Origin: Nansenia antarctica | Lineage: Eukaryota; Chordata; Actinopteri; Argentiniformes; Microstomatidae | Direction of reading: 5' to 3' | DNA length: 64,000 nt | Assembly (NCBI GenBank): GCA_963989245.1 | Contig: CAXDII010000269.1 | Span: forward strand, 685,274-749,273 | In this document: positions 1 to 12,200 of the stretch, piece after piece | Layout: every line of letters starts with the position of its first letter | Position numbering within the stretch: the first letter of the stretch is position 1 | Notes under the pieces: generated by a model | Databases searched by the model: none | The model's input: only the letters and a program-made list of their open reading frames with translations | What the model was told of the DNA's origin: nothing | Program-made: the position numbers and the translations under genes

Positions 1-1573
1 AGAAGGTGATCAAATACCAACATATCCTACAGCTGCAGCGGAACATTCAGAACGCGCATGACACACACACACACACAGAAAGATCAATACGAAGTAGGCC
101 TACGTGAGAGTACACGCACAGAACCGGCTAACGTTACTCATTATTAACTGTTTACACAAGTAAAATCACAGTGTGACAGTCAGATGGAGCATTCGGTAAA
201 CAACAACAGCAAGGTAATGCATCAGTTGAGTTAAAGAAAACCAACTCTTACCTTTGAGGACACCAACATGAGCCCTGCTTACCCGTACCTCCGCCGTCCT
301 GTTCGTGGTGATTTTGAAGCAATAGATTATTTTTGCCCCGCGCGTATTGCTATGAATAGTTCGATCTCCACACATGACTCGGCGATGTTGTCATTTAGCC
401 AGCTCTCAGAGAAGCACATCAGGCTGCACTCCCGTCTCCCGATACACTGAATGATGCATCACGAGTGCCTCCAACTCGTCACATTTGTTGGGTAAGGAGT
501 TAACATTTCCCATTACGATTGATGGTAGAAACGGCTTGTATCTCCACCGCCTCCTCGATTTAGCTTTTAGCTTCGCTCCAGCTTTGCACCCCCGGTATTT
601 CTTCCGTAGTTCCTTCGGTAATGAGTGTTTGAAACCCTCATGTTTTGCAGTCTCTCTTAGTGCAAAAATTCGGACCAATCACAAAACTGTTTTGAAAGCG
701 CGTCGCCTCGCGCTGCGTGCCTGTTGAGAGTCTCGATTGCAGTGCGAACACAAATGACGAGGTTAATTGCAACATTGTAACATATTGTAAATAACTACCA
801 CTAAATCGTAACGAAATGTTGGTCTGGAAGCGCCTAAATCAAGCTTCAATCTGCTTTTTTTCTGTTCTCCGGTCATAATAACTCGCTGCCTTTCTGCGCA
901 GCCTGAATCAAAGTGGACTGTCTGAATCATTTGGTGGCGGAGGAAATTCTTTGGTGGCGGCCCGCCACGAATAAATGCATATAGAGGACACACTTTTCCT
1001 GCACACAGGTAAAAATATCCAGGATCCAGCAGCGTTGTCGGGCTTGCACAAACAAATCTGGTGAATGTTTTACTTGCTCCGGGCAAGCGTTACTGTCGAA
1101 CCCTGGTTCAATAATTCACCATAGGGTGCCAGGTGTACAGTATGCTAATGGTGGTCATTGAATTGATATGATGAATTATACTGCCAGGTGCATAACTATA
1201 ATCTTAGCCAAGTCATTGTATTAGCTCAGTACATTTCAGCACCAGCTAAACAGTTGGTAATTAAAGGGCAGAACTATAAGCACATCTAATAGATGAATGT
1301 CATGTATGATAACGCAGCAAGCTAGCTTGAAAGGGAGCTGCCAGTCAAGCGTGCAAAGTCCACGCCCATACAGCCCCTGTCTGACCAGGAAGTTGAGCCT
1401 AACTAGAAGATTATTGTCATTTTTTCTTGTGTAAAGTATTTAAAATATCAAATATCAAAATACTAATTGGAACCGTTTAATGTCTATTTTCCAGACCCTT
1501 TAATTACAAAGAAATGCAATCAGTAATCCATAGATTATTGCATTTGCAGCACATGTCCTGTCAGTCTAGATGG
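1..1573. other. Repeat-derived sequence left of the first hAT
   Basis: Apart from the LINE fragment at about 250-680 I see no gene here. Positions 61-78 are a short CA run. The rest is A+T-rich with only short open frames and no recognisable domain. Confidence 0.5.
250..680 (-). mobile_element. LINE fragment, start of the endonuclease ORF
   Basis: On the minus strand a basic stretch (RYKPFLPSIVMGNVNSLPNK) is followed, after frame breaks, by the motif CFSESWLNDNI. Both look like the start of the apurinic endonuclease domain of jockey/L2-group LINE ORF2 proteins, where a conserved N and an E-x-W motif lie close to the N terminus. The frame is interrupted near 430 and again near 330, and no reverse transcriptase follows, so this is a dead 5' fragment. 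The clade is inferred from remembered family motifs, not from a search. Confidence 0.6.
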
Positions 1574-1581
1574 GCTTTCAG

Positions 1582-3188
1582 TAGGGATGTCCCGATCCGA
1601 TACTGATATCGGATATCGCCGCGATATTGGACCTGAATGCTGGATCGCGGATCGCACCAGAAAAAAAAGGCTCCGATCCGCGCTCTCGATCTGGTGTGTC
1701 ACTCAAGTGACGACAACAGTAGTAGCCAGTAGGGATGCACCGAAATGAAAATACTTGGCCGAAGCCGAATTTAAGGAAACACTTGGCCGAATACCGAATG
1801 TGTATCGGCAGTTTTTAATTTTATCATTGCATAAACTAAATACATTTTGCTTTTTATTCATGCTTCTCAAAGAAAGAAATTGAGATTGAAAAAGAATAAC
1901 TTTTATTGAACATTCCAGCAGACATCAGTCTATACCAACAAAGCACAATAAATAAAATAAATCAGTCAAATTAAATGTTTTTGTTTTCCCTGAATAGCTG
2001 CTGAAAGAAAATCTTTCATCAATGTAGGCCGAAGCTTTATTCATGACTTGTGTTAACAAGAATGATGTGCCATGATAATATTATTACAAAATACTTTGGA
2101 AGATTGCAAGTTAACTAATTAGGTGAACTCTCTTTAAAGAGATGCTACAGGATTTTGATAATTCTGTATGTTGTGGCTTAAGTATTGATGTCCGTATGGT
2201 TCAATGACATAGTGTTACGGCTGGGCCTTCACACACCCTCCCCCGCCCCCACAGCTCGAGCACAGTGTGCTCTCCGCCGCAGCTGAGGCTTGTCCCCGCT
2301 AATTAGATCTTCAGCCAAACCTGCACACCTGTCTCCACTCCCAATCAACCCTCTGTCTCCACTCCCAATCAACCCTCTGTCTACATCTACCCTGGACTTC
2401 TCTTCACTCATCGTCAGTTCTTCCCTAAGAATGGCCTGGCAAGTATCATCAAAACACGCCCACTATTCGGTGGTAAACATTCGGTGTTTTCACACATTCG
2501 GCCGAATACCGAATGTGCTTTATTTTGCGATATTCGGCCGAATACATTCGGTGGCCGGATGTTCGGTGCATCCCTAGTAGCCAGTGGTCACGTGCATGAC
2601 CAGGGCTCGATAGTGCGACTGTTTTGGTCGCATTTGCGAGTGAATATATTTCTGTGCGACTTGGAAATACATTCAATCGCACCAGTGCGACTAAGAGACT
2701 GCTGAACTACTGTCATGCGCAGTCAAACTTATGTGTATAAGCGATGAGGGAATGAAAACAGTGAACAGAAACGCGTGCACGCGAGTCCTATATGCGCTTA
2801 AAATGCGCATAATGGATACAGCTCTCATAGTTCGTAGCGCTGTGTGCTTCCGGTTTCATTACAAAGAGGTTAACCCTATATGTGCCTGACGTCTAACAAC
2901 ATTCAAATGACTCTAATTTTTTCGGATTTCAATGTATGACACATCATTTGAAAGCTTATGATCCGTAGTTCCAATCCACAACACGTCGCATTTGTTGCTT
3001 TAATAAAGGCTGGCAGTCTTTAATTTAACTGTTGTTTGTGTGGACTATATACTGGGGAGGTATTTGTTATTATTCAGGGGTCAAAAAAATGTATACAAAT
3101 ATCGGATCGGTATCGGTATCGCAGATACCCGAAGCCCAGGTATCGGTATCGGTATCGGTAGTGAAAAAGTGGGATCGGGACATCCCTA
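1582..3188. mobile_element. hAT-type DNA transposon, non-autonomous, hosting a nested hAT
   Basis: The left end reads TAGGGATGTCCCGATC and the right end is its reverse complement (GATCGGGACATCCCTA). The flanks carry an exact 8-bp direct repeat, GCTTTCAG, at 1574-1581 and 3189-3196, the target-site duplication length of hAT elements. Subterminal sequence is rich in ATCGG and GGTATC repeats on both sides. No transposase ORF is left. A second hAT at 1730-2576 sits inside, so this copy is older than that one. Confidence 0.9.
1730..2576. mobile_element. Nested hAT element
   Basis: Both ends carry TAGGGATGCACCGAA in inverted orientation. An exact 8-bp target duplication, GTAGCCAG, lies at 1722-1729 and 2577-2584. 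Subterminal motifs of the type TTCGGCCGAATA occur near both ends. The interior includes a duplicated 25-bp unit near 2328-2385. There is no transposase, so it is a non-autonomous copy inserted into the hAT at 1582-3188. Confidence 0.92.
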
Positions 3189-3285
3189 GCTTTCAGTGAA
3201 CTGGTTGGCTGTCATTTATAATTGACTCTGCACTGTTTGTGCCTCCATTGTTTCTAGCTGCAGGTCCTCTTCAGCTCATGTAACC

Positions 3286-6200
3286 ATGTATGAACCAGAG
3301 TCCACAGAGTCCCCCGGATGTGACTGTGGTTTTCCAGCCCTGAAAATCACATGGTGGGGTCCAGAGATGGTGGCAGTGAAGCTGGAGGAAGAAGATGTAG
3401 AGGAGAATGGTGTGATGGTGAAAGAAGAAGTGGAGGAGAAGAGAGTGATGCTGAAAGAAGAAGATGGAGGTGCAGCTGTAATGCAGAAGGGTGTGATGGT
3501 GAAAGAAGAAGATGGAGGAGAAGAAGAAATGAGGGAGGAGGGAGGGATGGTGAAAGAAGAGGGCGAAGTAGAAGTGGAGATTGAAGACACGGATGGTAAG
3601 TCTTTGTTGTATAGTGGTGAGGGTCATTGCACTGCTGTAAAATCAATGCTGCCAGTGGCAAGGCAAGTTTATTTGTATGGAACATTTCATACAACAGGGG
3701 CAATTCAAAGTGCTTTACATGCATTAGGCTATTTTAAAATACAGCAAGAGGAGCATAGCAAGAAAATAAAAACGACTGAATAAAAGCAAATATAAGAGGT
3801 AAATTGATAAAACAATTTAATAAGACCATAGTTAATAGATAAAAGACATTGATAGAATTGTTTAATCATAACTGCTGCAACATGAAGGTTTTTAGCTTAG
3901 ATTTTAATATTTTTAGGGTTTGCGCCTGTTTGATTTCTTCAGGGAGTTTGTTCCAGGAGCATGCAGCAGCTGACCTTAGGGGCCTTAGGGAATATAGGGA
4001 GGGAGGAGATCTGATATGAATATAGGGTGGGAGGAGATCTGATATGAATACAGGGTGGGAGGAGATCTGATATGAATATAGGGTGGGAGGAGATCTGATA
4101 TGAATACAGGGTGGGAGGAGATCTGATATGAATATAGGGTGGGAGGAGATCTGATATGAATATAGGGTGGGAGGAGATCTGATATGAATATAGGGTGGGA
4201 GAAGGTCTGATATGAATATAGGGAGGGAGGAGGTCTGATATGAATATAGGGAGGGAGGAGATCTGATATGAATATAGGGTGGGAGGAGATCTGATATGAA
4301 TACAGGGTGGGAGGAGATCTGATATGAATATCGGGAGGAGATCTGATATGAATATAGGGTGGGAGGAGATCTGATATGAATACAGGGTGGGAGGAGATCT
4401 GATATGAATATCGGGAGGAGATATGATATGAATATAGGGTGGGAGGAGATCTGAAATGTATTTTGGTCCCAGTCCATTTCTGTGAGAGACTGGTAGCCAG
4501 TGTAGGGATCTCAGGATTGGTGTAATGTGTTCAAACGTATTCATTTTTGTTAGGACCCTAGCAGTTGCGTTTTGGATGAGCTGCAGCTTACGAACAGCCC
4601 CTTTAGATAGGCCTGTTAGTAGACCATTACAATAATCAAGTCTACTCGAAACAAATGCATAGATGAGTTTTTCTTTCTTCAAGGTCTTATTTGGACATGA
4701 AACCTCTCATTCTTGTTATGTTTTTCAGGTGATAGTAGGCTGATTTAGTTATCGAGTTCATGTGGCTGTTGAAGTTTAAAGTCTAGAATTACACCAAGAT
4801 TTCTGACCTGTTTTTTTGTTTAGAGAGAGAATCAAGTTTTGCACTGACTTTCGATCTTTTGTCAGGTGCACCGAATACAATTATCTCTGTTTTGTCCTAA
4901 TGAAGCGATGTAAACACTGCTATTTGAGACAAACAAAACACGCATATTCCTACACTAGTAGTAGTAGGGTCCCAAACCTAAATTCCGTGACCACTCTCTG
5001 GCTAACATGTTTTGATGATTTATTTGACTTCTAGGGACCTTTTATGAAAAAGTTAGCCTCCAGGTCCCTCCCAAAAATCCCGTTTTTTTTTGCCAGAGGG
5101 CCAAATCCAAAATACCTGTAATCTTTAAGGCAGGTGAAAAGGGTAAAAAAATTAACTAATAGCTATCACTATGAAACTTCCCCAGTTAATCACTTACATT
5201 AAGACAATTATTTGTTGTATTACAAGTTTTCTGAAATTGTATGTTTAAATATGCAAATGAGGTGTTACCTAATTAAATATGCTGTAATTTGCATAACATT
5301 CAAGAACTTAAATCTGAACATTGGATAAAGCCAGGTTAAAAATTCTTGTTTCATCTTGTTGACACATTAGAGTCAAAGGCTTGATTCATTTGTTTGTTAA
5401 ATTGGATGCCCGTTAGTTGCCACCAGGGTATCAACTATTATGAACGTATAACAAGAGACGTACCGTATTTTCTCACTTAAAAGCCTTTAATTTTTAAAAA
5501 AAAACTACAGTGCGCCTTATAATCCGGAGCGCCTTATATATGGATCAATTGGTTAATTGGTTGATCCATACTGGTTGTACACGGCGCTCAAGGCGCTCTG
5601 TCAAAATGTTTCAGTACGACTGGTAAACTACAAAGCCGCACCGCTTGCAGCATTACGGTAATCAGTAAACAAGTGACCGGTACTGTGCTTACTCACAGTC
5701 CCACACCACTTGTGTGTGTATAAAGACCCCAAGTAAAGAAGACTAAACAGAGTTTCCGAGGGAACAAAGCGAGATGGCCACAGTTACTTAGAGGACAAAC
5801 TCGAACAGTGGGTTGTTGAACAGAGAGCAGCAAGTAGAAGCGTCTCTACAGTCACTATTCGAATGAAGGCAACAGCGCTAGCACGGGACATGAACATCGA
5901 TGAATTTCGAGGCAGTCCTTCTTGGTGCTTTCAACTTGAAGTTTTAAAGTACCCACTCGATATAATAAACAACAGTTTAACGATCACTAAACACTTATAA
6001 TTTGTGTATTGGATTCATTATTCTCGTTTGCCGGAGGCTACCGGTAAGGGAGGGTTGACTTGTAAACATACTTTCGTTTTAGCTCGTGTTCAAAAGCAAG
6101 AACTGTGTGTTCATCTAGTTATGTGTAGTTATGTGTTTTTAGCATGTCGATGTTCTCCCAGTATGTTGTGATGATATTAAAATACAGTTTAGACCTTCGT

Positions 6201-9200
6201 AGCGATGTGTTTTGTTAGCAGCGTTCGTAGCTGTGGCTGCGTTCAGAGTCACTTTTCTCCCATTCAGTGTTTGAGGTGAACCAACATTCAAATACGCCTG
6301 TCGTGTTCAATCTTTCTCTGATTTGAATGTATGACACATCATTTGAAAGCTTACAATCTGTAGTTTAAGCATGTGTAAAAACTGAAAAATTACGCACATT
6401 TCACCAGGAGCTGTCACATATTGGTTGTTGGTTATAATTGTATAGCCTATTGGTTGTTTTCTGGTGTTGTTTTGCTCTGTTTGTAGTCTACTTGATGTAT
6501 TTGTATCAGCTGTTAAATCACCACAGCGGTTAATCCACTAATAGAGAAGATACCAGATTGAAAATGCTTGTAGCTAACTACTCTATATCTCGTGGTCGCA
6601 GCTATTGCGAATTGCTATTCACGCGAGTCAGCTGTGAATCACCGCAGGTCCTTGACGCTTGTTGCAAAAATGGATGACGAACGGCTGATACTTGAGGTGG
6701 AAAAATATATATTTTTGACAGTGGAGCAGGTAGAACGTTGACGGTGACAACGCTCAGGTGGAGCTTGGACAACGGGAAGTTGACACAACACCGATGGAGA
6801 GGTGACGCAACGCAGTAGGTGGAGCTTGGGCGTAACGCAACCCCAGTCAAACGTTTGACTGCAGTATCTTCTATTCTATGCGCCTTATAATCCGGTGCGC
6901 CCTGTATTGATTGATTGAAAACTTTATTACCGTAGAAGGTTTGCAGAAGTAGGTACATGAAAGTACATATTACATACAAGGTCAACTAAAAGGATAAAAA
7001 CCCAAGAAAGCCACTGGCTTATTTCAATTGGGGTCCTTGATTCTCAATTCATCGTTACATGTAAGACAGACAAAAGAAAAAAACTAGTACTATCTACAAG
7101 ATAATACAGACAAATAACTATTACTATCTACAAGATAAACATACATCCATCATGGGAAGAACAGTACAACAAAACATACGGTATGTACAGCGGGTAGGAC
7201 AGGTGGGGACATACACCACAGGTGGGGGCGGGGGACAAAACACAAAGTATGTACAGTGGGTAGTTCGGGTCTTTTAATCTGATATGAAAACAGTTCTAAA
7301 ATAGGCCATTCATTGAAGGTGCGCCTTATAATCCGGTGCGCCTTATAGTGCGGAAAATACGGTAATTATACTTCAAAATAAGCTCTTTAATAGCTGTAAC
7401 TTGAATAGTTATAACAGAACAATTTAACCACTTTAAACACATGTGATCACTCTGAATGAGAACATTCTGCCTCACTAGATTCTGAATCCTCATCTCCCTC
7501 CTCCTCATCTCCCTCCTCACTCTCATAGCACTGAATACTCACTCTCACTGCAATACCATGTTTACATCTCATGGCTCTATGGTAGATACCATGTCTACAT
7601 CTCATGGCTCTATGGTAGATACCATGTCTACATCTCATGGCTCTATGGTAGATACCATGTCTACATCTCATGGCTCTATGGTAGATACCATGTCTACATC
7701 TCATGGCTCTATGGTAGATACCATGTCTACATCTCATGGCTCTATGGTAGATACCATGTCTACATCTCATGGCTCTATGGTAGATACCATGTCTACATCT
7801 CATGGCTCTATGGTAGATACCATGTTTCCATCTCATGACTCTATGGTAGATACCATGTCTACATCTCATGGCTCTATGGTAGATACCATGTCACATACCC
7901 ATCGGTTCTCAAGGCTACTTACTTATGTGGTCTTGACTACCTGTCAACTTTCTCACCTGGTTCTCGCTCTCTCTCTCTGGTGCACCATCCTGCTCTCTCT
8001 CCTTTTCTCCCTCTCTATCCTCCTCTCTCCCTCTTTTACTGTCAACCAAAAGGCAAACATAACAACCAGAGTATTTATAATCTAATAAGAGGTATAAATT
8101 GATCCATATCAATTCATAACATAATTATAATTGAATATTGGATTGCTGTGGGCAATGCAGTCAGATAATGTCATTTTGACTTTACTCTCTCACCTGAAAA
8201 AAAATAGTATGTCCAACTATAAAAAAAACTGACATTTCCAATGCTTCAATCCACTGTCCATGTACTGTAAATATGCCAATATGGTATTACCATGAAGCCC
8301 AATTCTAGCAGAATTATAGAAGTAGTAGTATATCTACTTTAAGTAAAATAATAAAGTGCATCCAGTTAGCTCTTTAGCTGGCATGTGTGCAGCAGACTAG
8401 CTCATCTAATCACCTCTGAGTAAGCTAATTAGCTTGCTAGTTCTTTGACACTATTTTACATACCATGGAACTATAATCAGACACTTTCTAGTCACAATAA
8501 TAACGACCAATTTGAACCAACTTGCTCTGTTAGAACACTCAGCAATTATATTTGCTAACGTTTCAACTTGCTTACTTTCCATCTGCAGACATCTCACCCT
8601 GCAAAAACTCTCTCGCGTCGCGCGCGCACACTTGCACAATCTAGTGTGGAGATAGGTTTGGCTATGCGAGACTAATGCCGGACTAACGTTACCAACGAGC
8701 CCATGGGCTTGCCACTCGCCAGATTCGGATTGGGTGCATTTAAAAAAAGCTGATATTTTAGCCTACTTGTCAGATGTTTGGTGTCTACGTCCGTAATAAT
8801 TCCTCTTTCTTGGGTGGGCGGGGGTTTCCGTTGCAAGGCAGTGGTAGGGGAAACACTGGTAGATACAGGGTTTGACGCTTACCTTTTCCCCAGGTAGCAC
8901 TGTGCTACCATGTCAAAAAATTTAGTAGCACACCAAGAATTTCAGTAGCACAATGAAAATTGCGCAATTTTCGTATGACGACAACAAATTATCATAATCA
9001 TAACATATCAGAATTATCATAACCGGCTCTTGACACTGTAGGTGTTTATTAATGCCTGTGTGGTGTTATTTTTAAATGTTTACATTTTTGAGTTAGTAAT
9101 TCATAAAATACAAAGGTTCCATCTCACAGAACATAATGGAATGTAAAAACTTTGACGCTCAATATCTCTGAACTGCCCTAAGCGGAGATAGAACCTTATC

Positions 9201-12200
9201 ATTCTAAACGGAGATAGAACCTTATCATTCTAAACGGAGATAGAACCTTATCATTCTAAACGGAGATAGAACCTTATCATTCTAAACGGAGATATAACCT
9301 TATCATTCTAAACGGAGATAGACTTTGTATGTTAATATCAAAGGACCATGTTGGAAATAGGTGTTCACACTTTCACATGTCATCCCTTGGATTACTGCTT
9401 ACTGTCGAACCATGAATAAACTCAATCAATCAATCAAAGAGACAAAGCGGAGATTCCTTATTTGACAGCATCTAGACAACACAGCTCCGAGTCTGCCCAA
9501 CCAGGTTAATGCCAGCACTCCAAAACCAACTCAGTAATCAATCAGCCAAACAGCAGTGAATATGCAAACCGTATAGCAGCCATTAATATGCAGCATACAC
9601 AGGTAAGCCTACCTGGCTTCTGTGATTGTCTTTGGCTGCAGGTCCCGAAGTTAATATGTTGACAAGTTCAGTGATTTATCTCCTATGGTCACTTGTGATC
9701 ATGAGGGACATGATCCCCATGATCTCTTACTCAGGGACACAGAGGCTCTCACAGTATGAATGAATGAATGAATGAATGAATGGTCTTTATTGTCATTGCT
9801 ATAGTACAGGTACCAAACAACGACATTTAGGAGGGGTGGCTCCCCTGGTGTTAAAAAAAAAAAAAACAACTTGGCTCTATGGTAGATACCATGTCTACAT
9901 CTCATGGCTCTATGGTAGATCACATGTTTACATCTCCTGGCTCTATGGTAGATTACATGTCTACATCTCATGGCTCTATGGTAGATTACATGTCTACATC
10001 TCATGGCTCTATGGTAGATACCATGTCTACATTAGGGATGGACGGTTTTTCGGTTAAACCGAAAACCGGGGTTTATAAAAATAGAAACGGTTTTTTATCA
10101 AAACCGTCTGAAACCGGATTTTTTTTTTTTTTTTTTTTTTTTCCTATGTTGTTCAAAGAATAAAACTGGAACATGTCACATTTTTGTCGTGTGTGAAAAT
10201 AACAATGATACAGTCTGAATCTGCCGCGCAATGAGTGAGAGGTTTGGTCAGTTGTGAAGAATAACTGAGGATTAATATCTAATTGGGATTATATTTAAGG
10301 GTAACGAATCACTCTATGGGAAAGATAGTTGCCTTCAGTTATTGGTAGATAGGAAAGGTTTTTTACAATTAGTCGCTTACATTTAATAAGATAATTTTCG
10401 CTGCTCTCTGTAAAGCGCATTGGGTCACTTTTGTGAGAAATGCGCTATAGAAATAAAATGTGATTTGATTTGATATCAATCAATCAATCAAACTTTATTT
10501 ATGTTCTATAGCACAAATCATGCATTGAATGTAACTCCAAGTGCAGTATTTACTAAACCACAATAAAACAAGAGCTATACGGATCAAGAGTGTTTGTGCA
10601 CAGCACCACTGTGTGTGAAGGCGCTACTGAAAGTGATGACAGAACGCATGTCTCAGAAGATACGCGGTCAATTAGTGACGCAAACTTAGTTCTGTATTTA
10701 TCTCTATCTGTATTAGTACATTTATTTTGAAAGCTCTATTTTGACAGCTCTACCATGGGCACTTTTATTTTGATGGGGCATTCTTTGTTGATTGACTTAC
10801 GACAGTTCAGGACGAGTCAGTCTCGCGGCATGTGGTTTTTATGAAAAGCTTTAAGTATGTTCACTGCATAATTCTAAGTCTAATATTTCAGTGATTATTG
10901 AGCAGTATTCAAATATTTCAATACATTGAGCAGCAGCTGAAACTTTGTCTAAGAACCAAGATATTGAGAAAGCAGTTCATTCAATGAAGACGCTGTTCCA
11001 AGAGATGATCTTCCGTGCAGGCGTGCACCCTGGATCAGCGGAGCTGGTGTGTTAAGTGTTCATGTGTTTTCATGTATGGTGTAGCTTACAAAAGTCTGCC
11101 TTTCCACTTATATTTGTGAAACTAAGTAGCCTAAATGTGTTGCGACTGTGCTTACGGTGTTTTAATGGTGTTCGACATGAGTGTATTGTAGCAGTAGGGC
11201 TCAATTATTTGAAATTGTCGCTCTCTTTTTTTTTTTTTTTTTTCGTTTTTCGGTCGTTTTTCGGTTAACCGGAAAACCGCGGTTTTAGTCTTTGACGGTT
11301 TTTCGGTTTCAATAATTGGAAACCGTCCATCCCTAGTCTACATCTCATGGCTCTATGGTAGATACCATGTCTACATCTCATGGCTCTATGGTAGATACCA
11401 TGTCTACATCTCATGGCTCTATGGTAGATACCATGTCTACATCTCATGGCTCTGCGGTAGATACCATGTCTACATCTCATGGCTCTATGGTAGATACCAT
11501 GTCTACATCTCATGGCTCTATGGTAGATACCATGTTTACATCTCATGGCTCTATGGTAGATCACATGTTTACATCTCCTGGCTCTATGGTAGATACCATG
11601 TCTACATCTCATGGCTCTATGGTAGATACCATGTCTACATCTCCTGGCTCTATGGTAGATACCATGTCTACATCTCATGGCTCTATGGTAGATACCATGT
11701 CTACATCTCATGGCTCTATGGTAGATACCATGTCTACATCTCATGGCTCTATGGTAGATACCATGTCTACATCTCATGGCTCTATGGTAGATACCATGCT
11801 GAAAGTGCGAAAGGAGAAAGGCTATTAAGAGACGTCAAAACGTAAAGTTGAAGTGAAACAGCGATGGGATCTAACGCTGGCAGGCAGTGATTCTCAGGTT
11901 TTGATGTGAGTAAAAACATTTCATTGGTTGCTGTTTTCCGAGAGTCTGAGGCTGGACAGCTATAATAGTCCAAAATGCGTGCATCGCTCTAATGCAAGCG
12001 TCGGTATTAGCATCATTTTTATGTTCTGCAATATTGTTATGTTAGCCTCATTTAAGTATTCAGAGGGTTTAGAGAACGAATGGCACATAGAGAGTTTTTA
12101 TGAATGGAACCGTGTACTCCATCACCTCATCAACGCAATCTAGACATTATAATGTTCCAGACCTTTGCTTGAAGACATTTTCTCTAACTGGACCTTGTTG

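Noticed and set aside
7447..11828. Long open frames on both strands ([11 protein letters not shown] and [11 protein letters not shown] repeats)
   Set aside because: The 33-bp unit is a multiple of three and lacks stops in several frames. No flanking domain or splice context.
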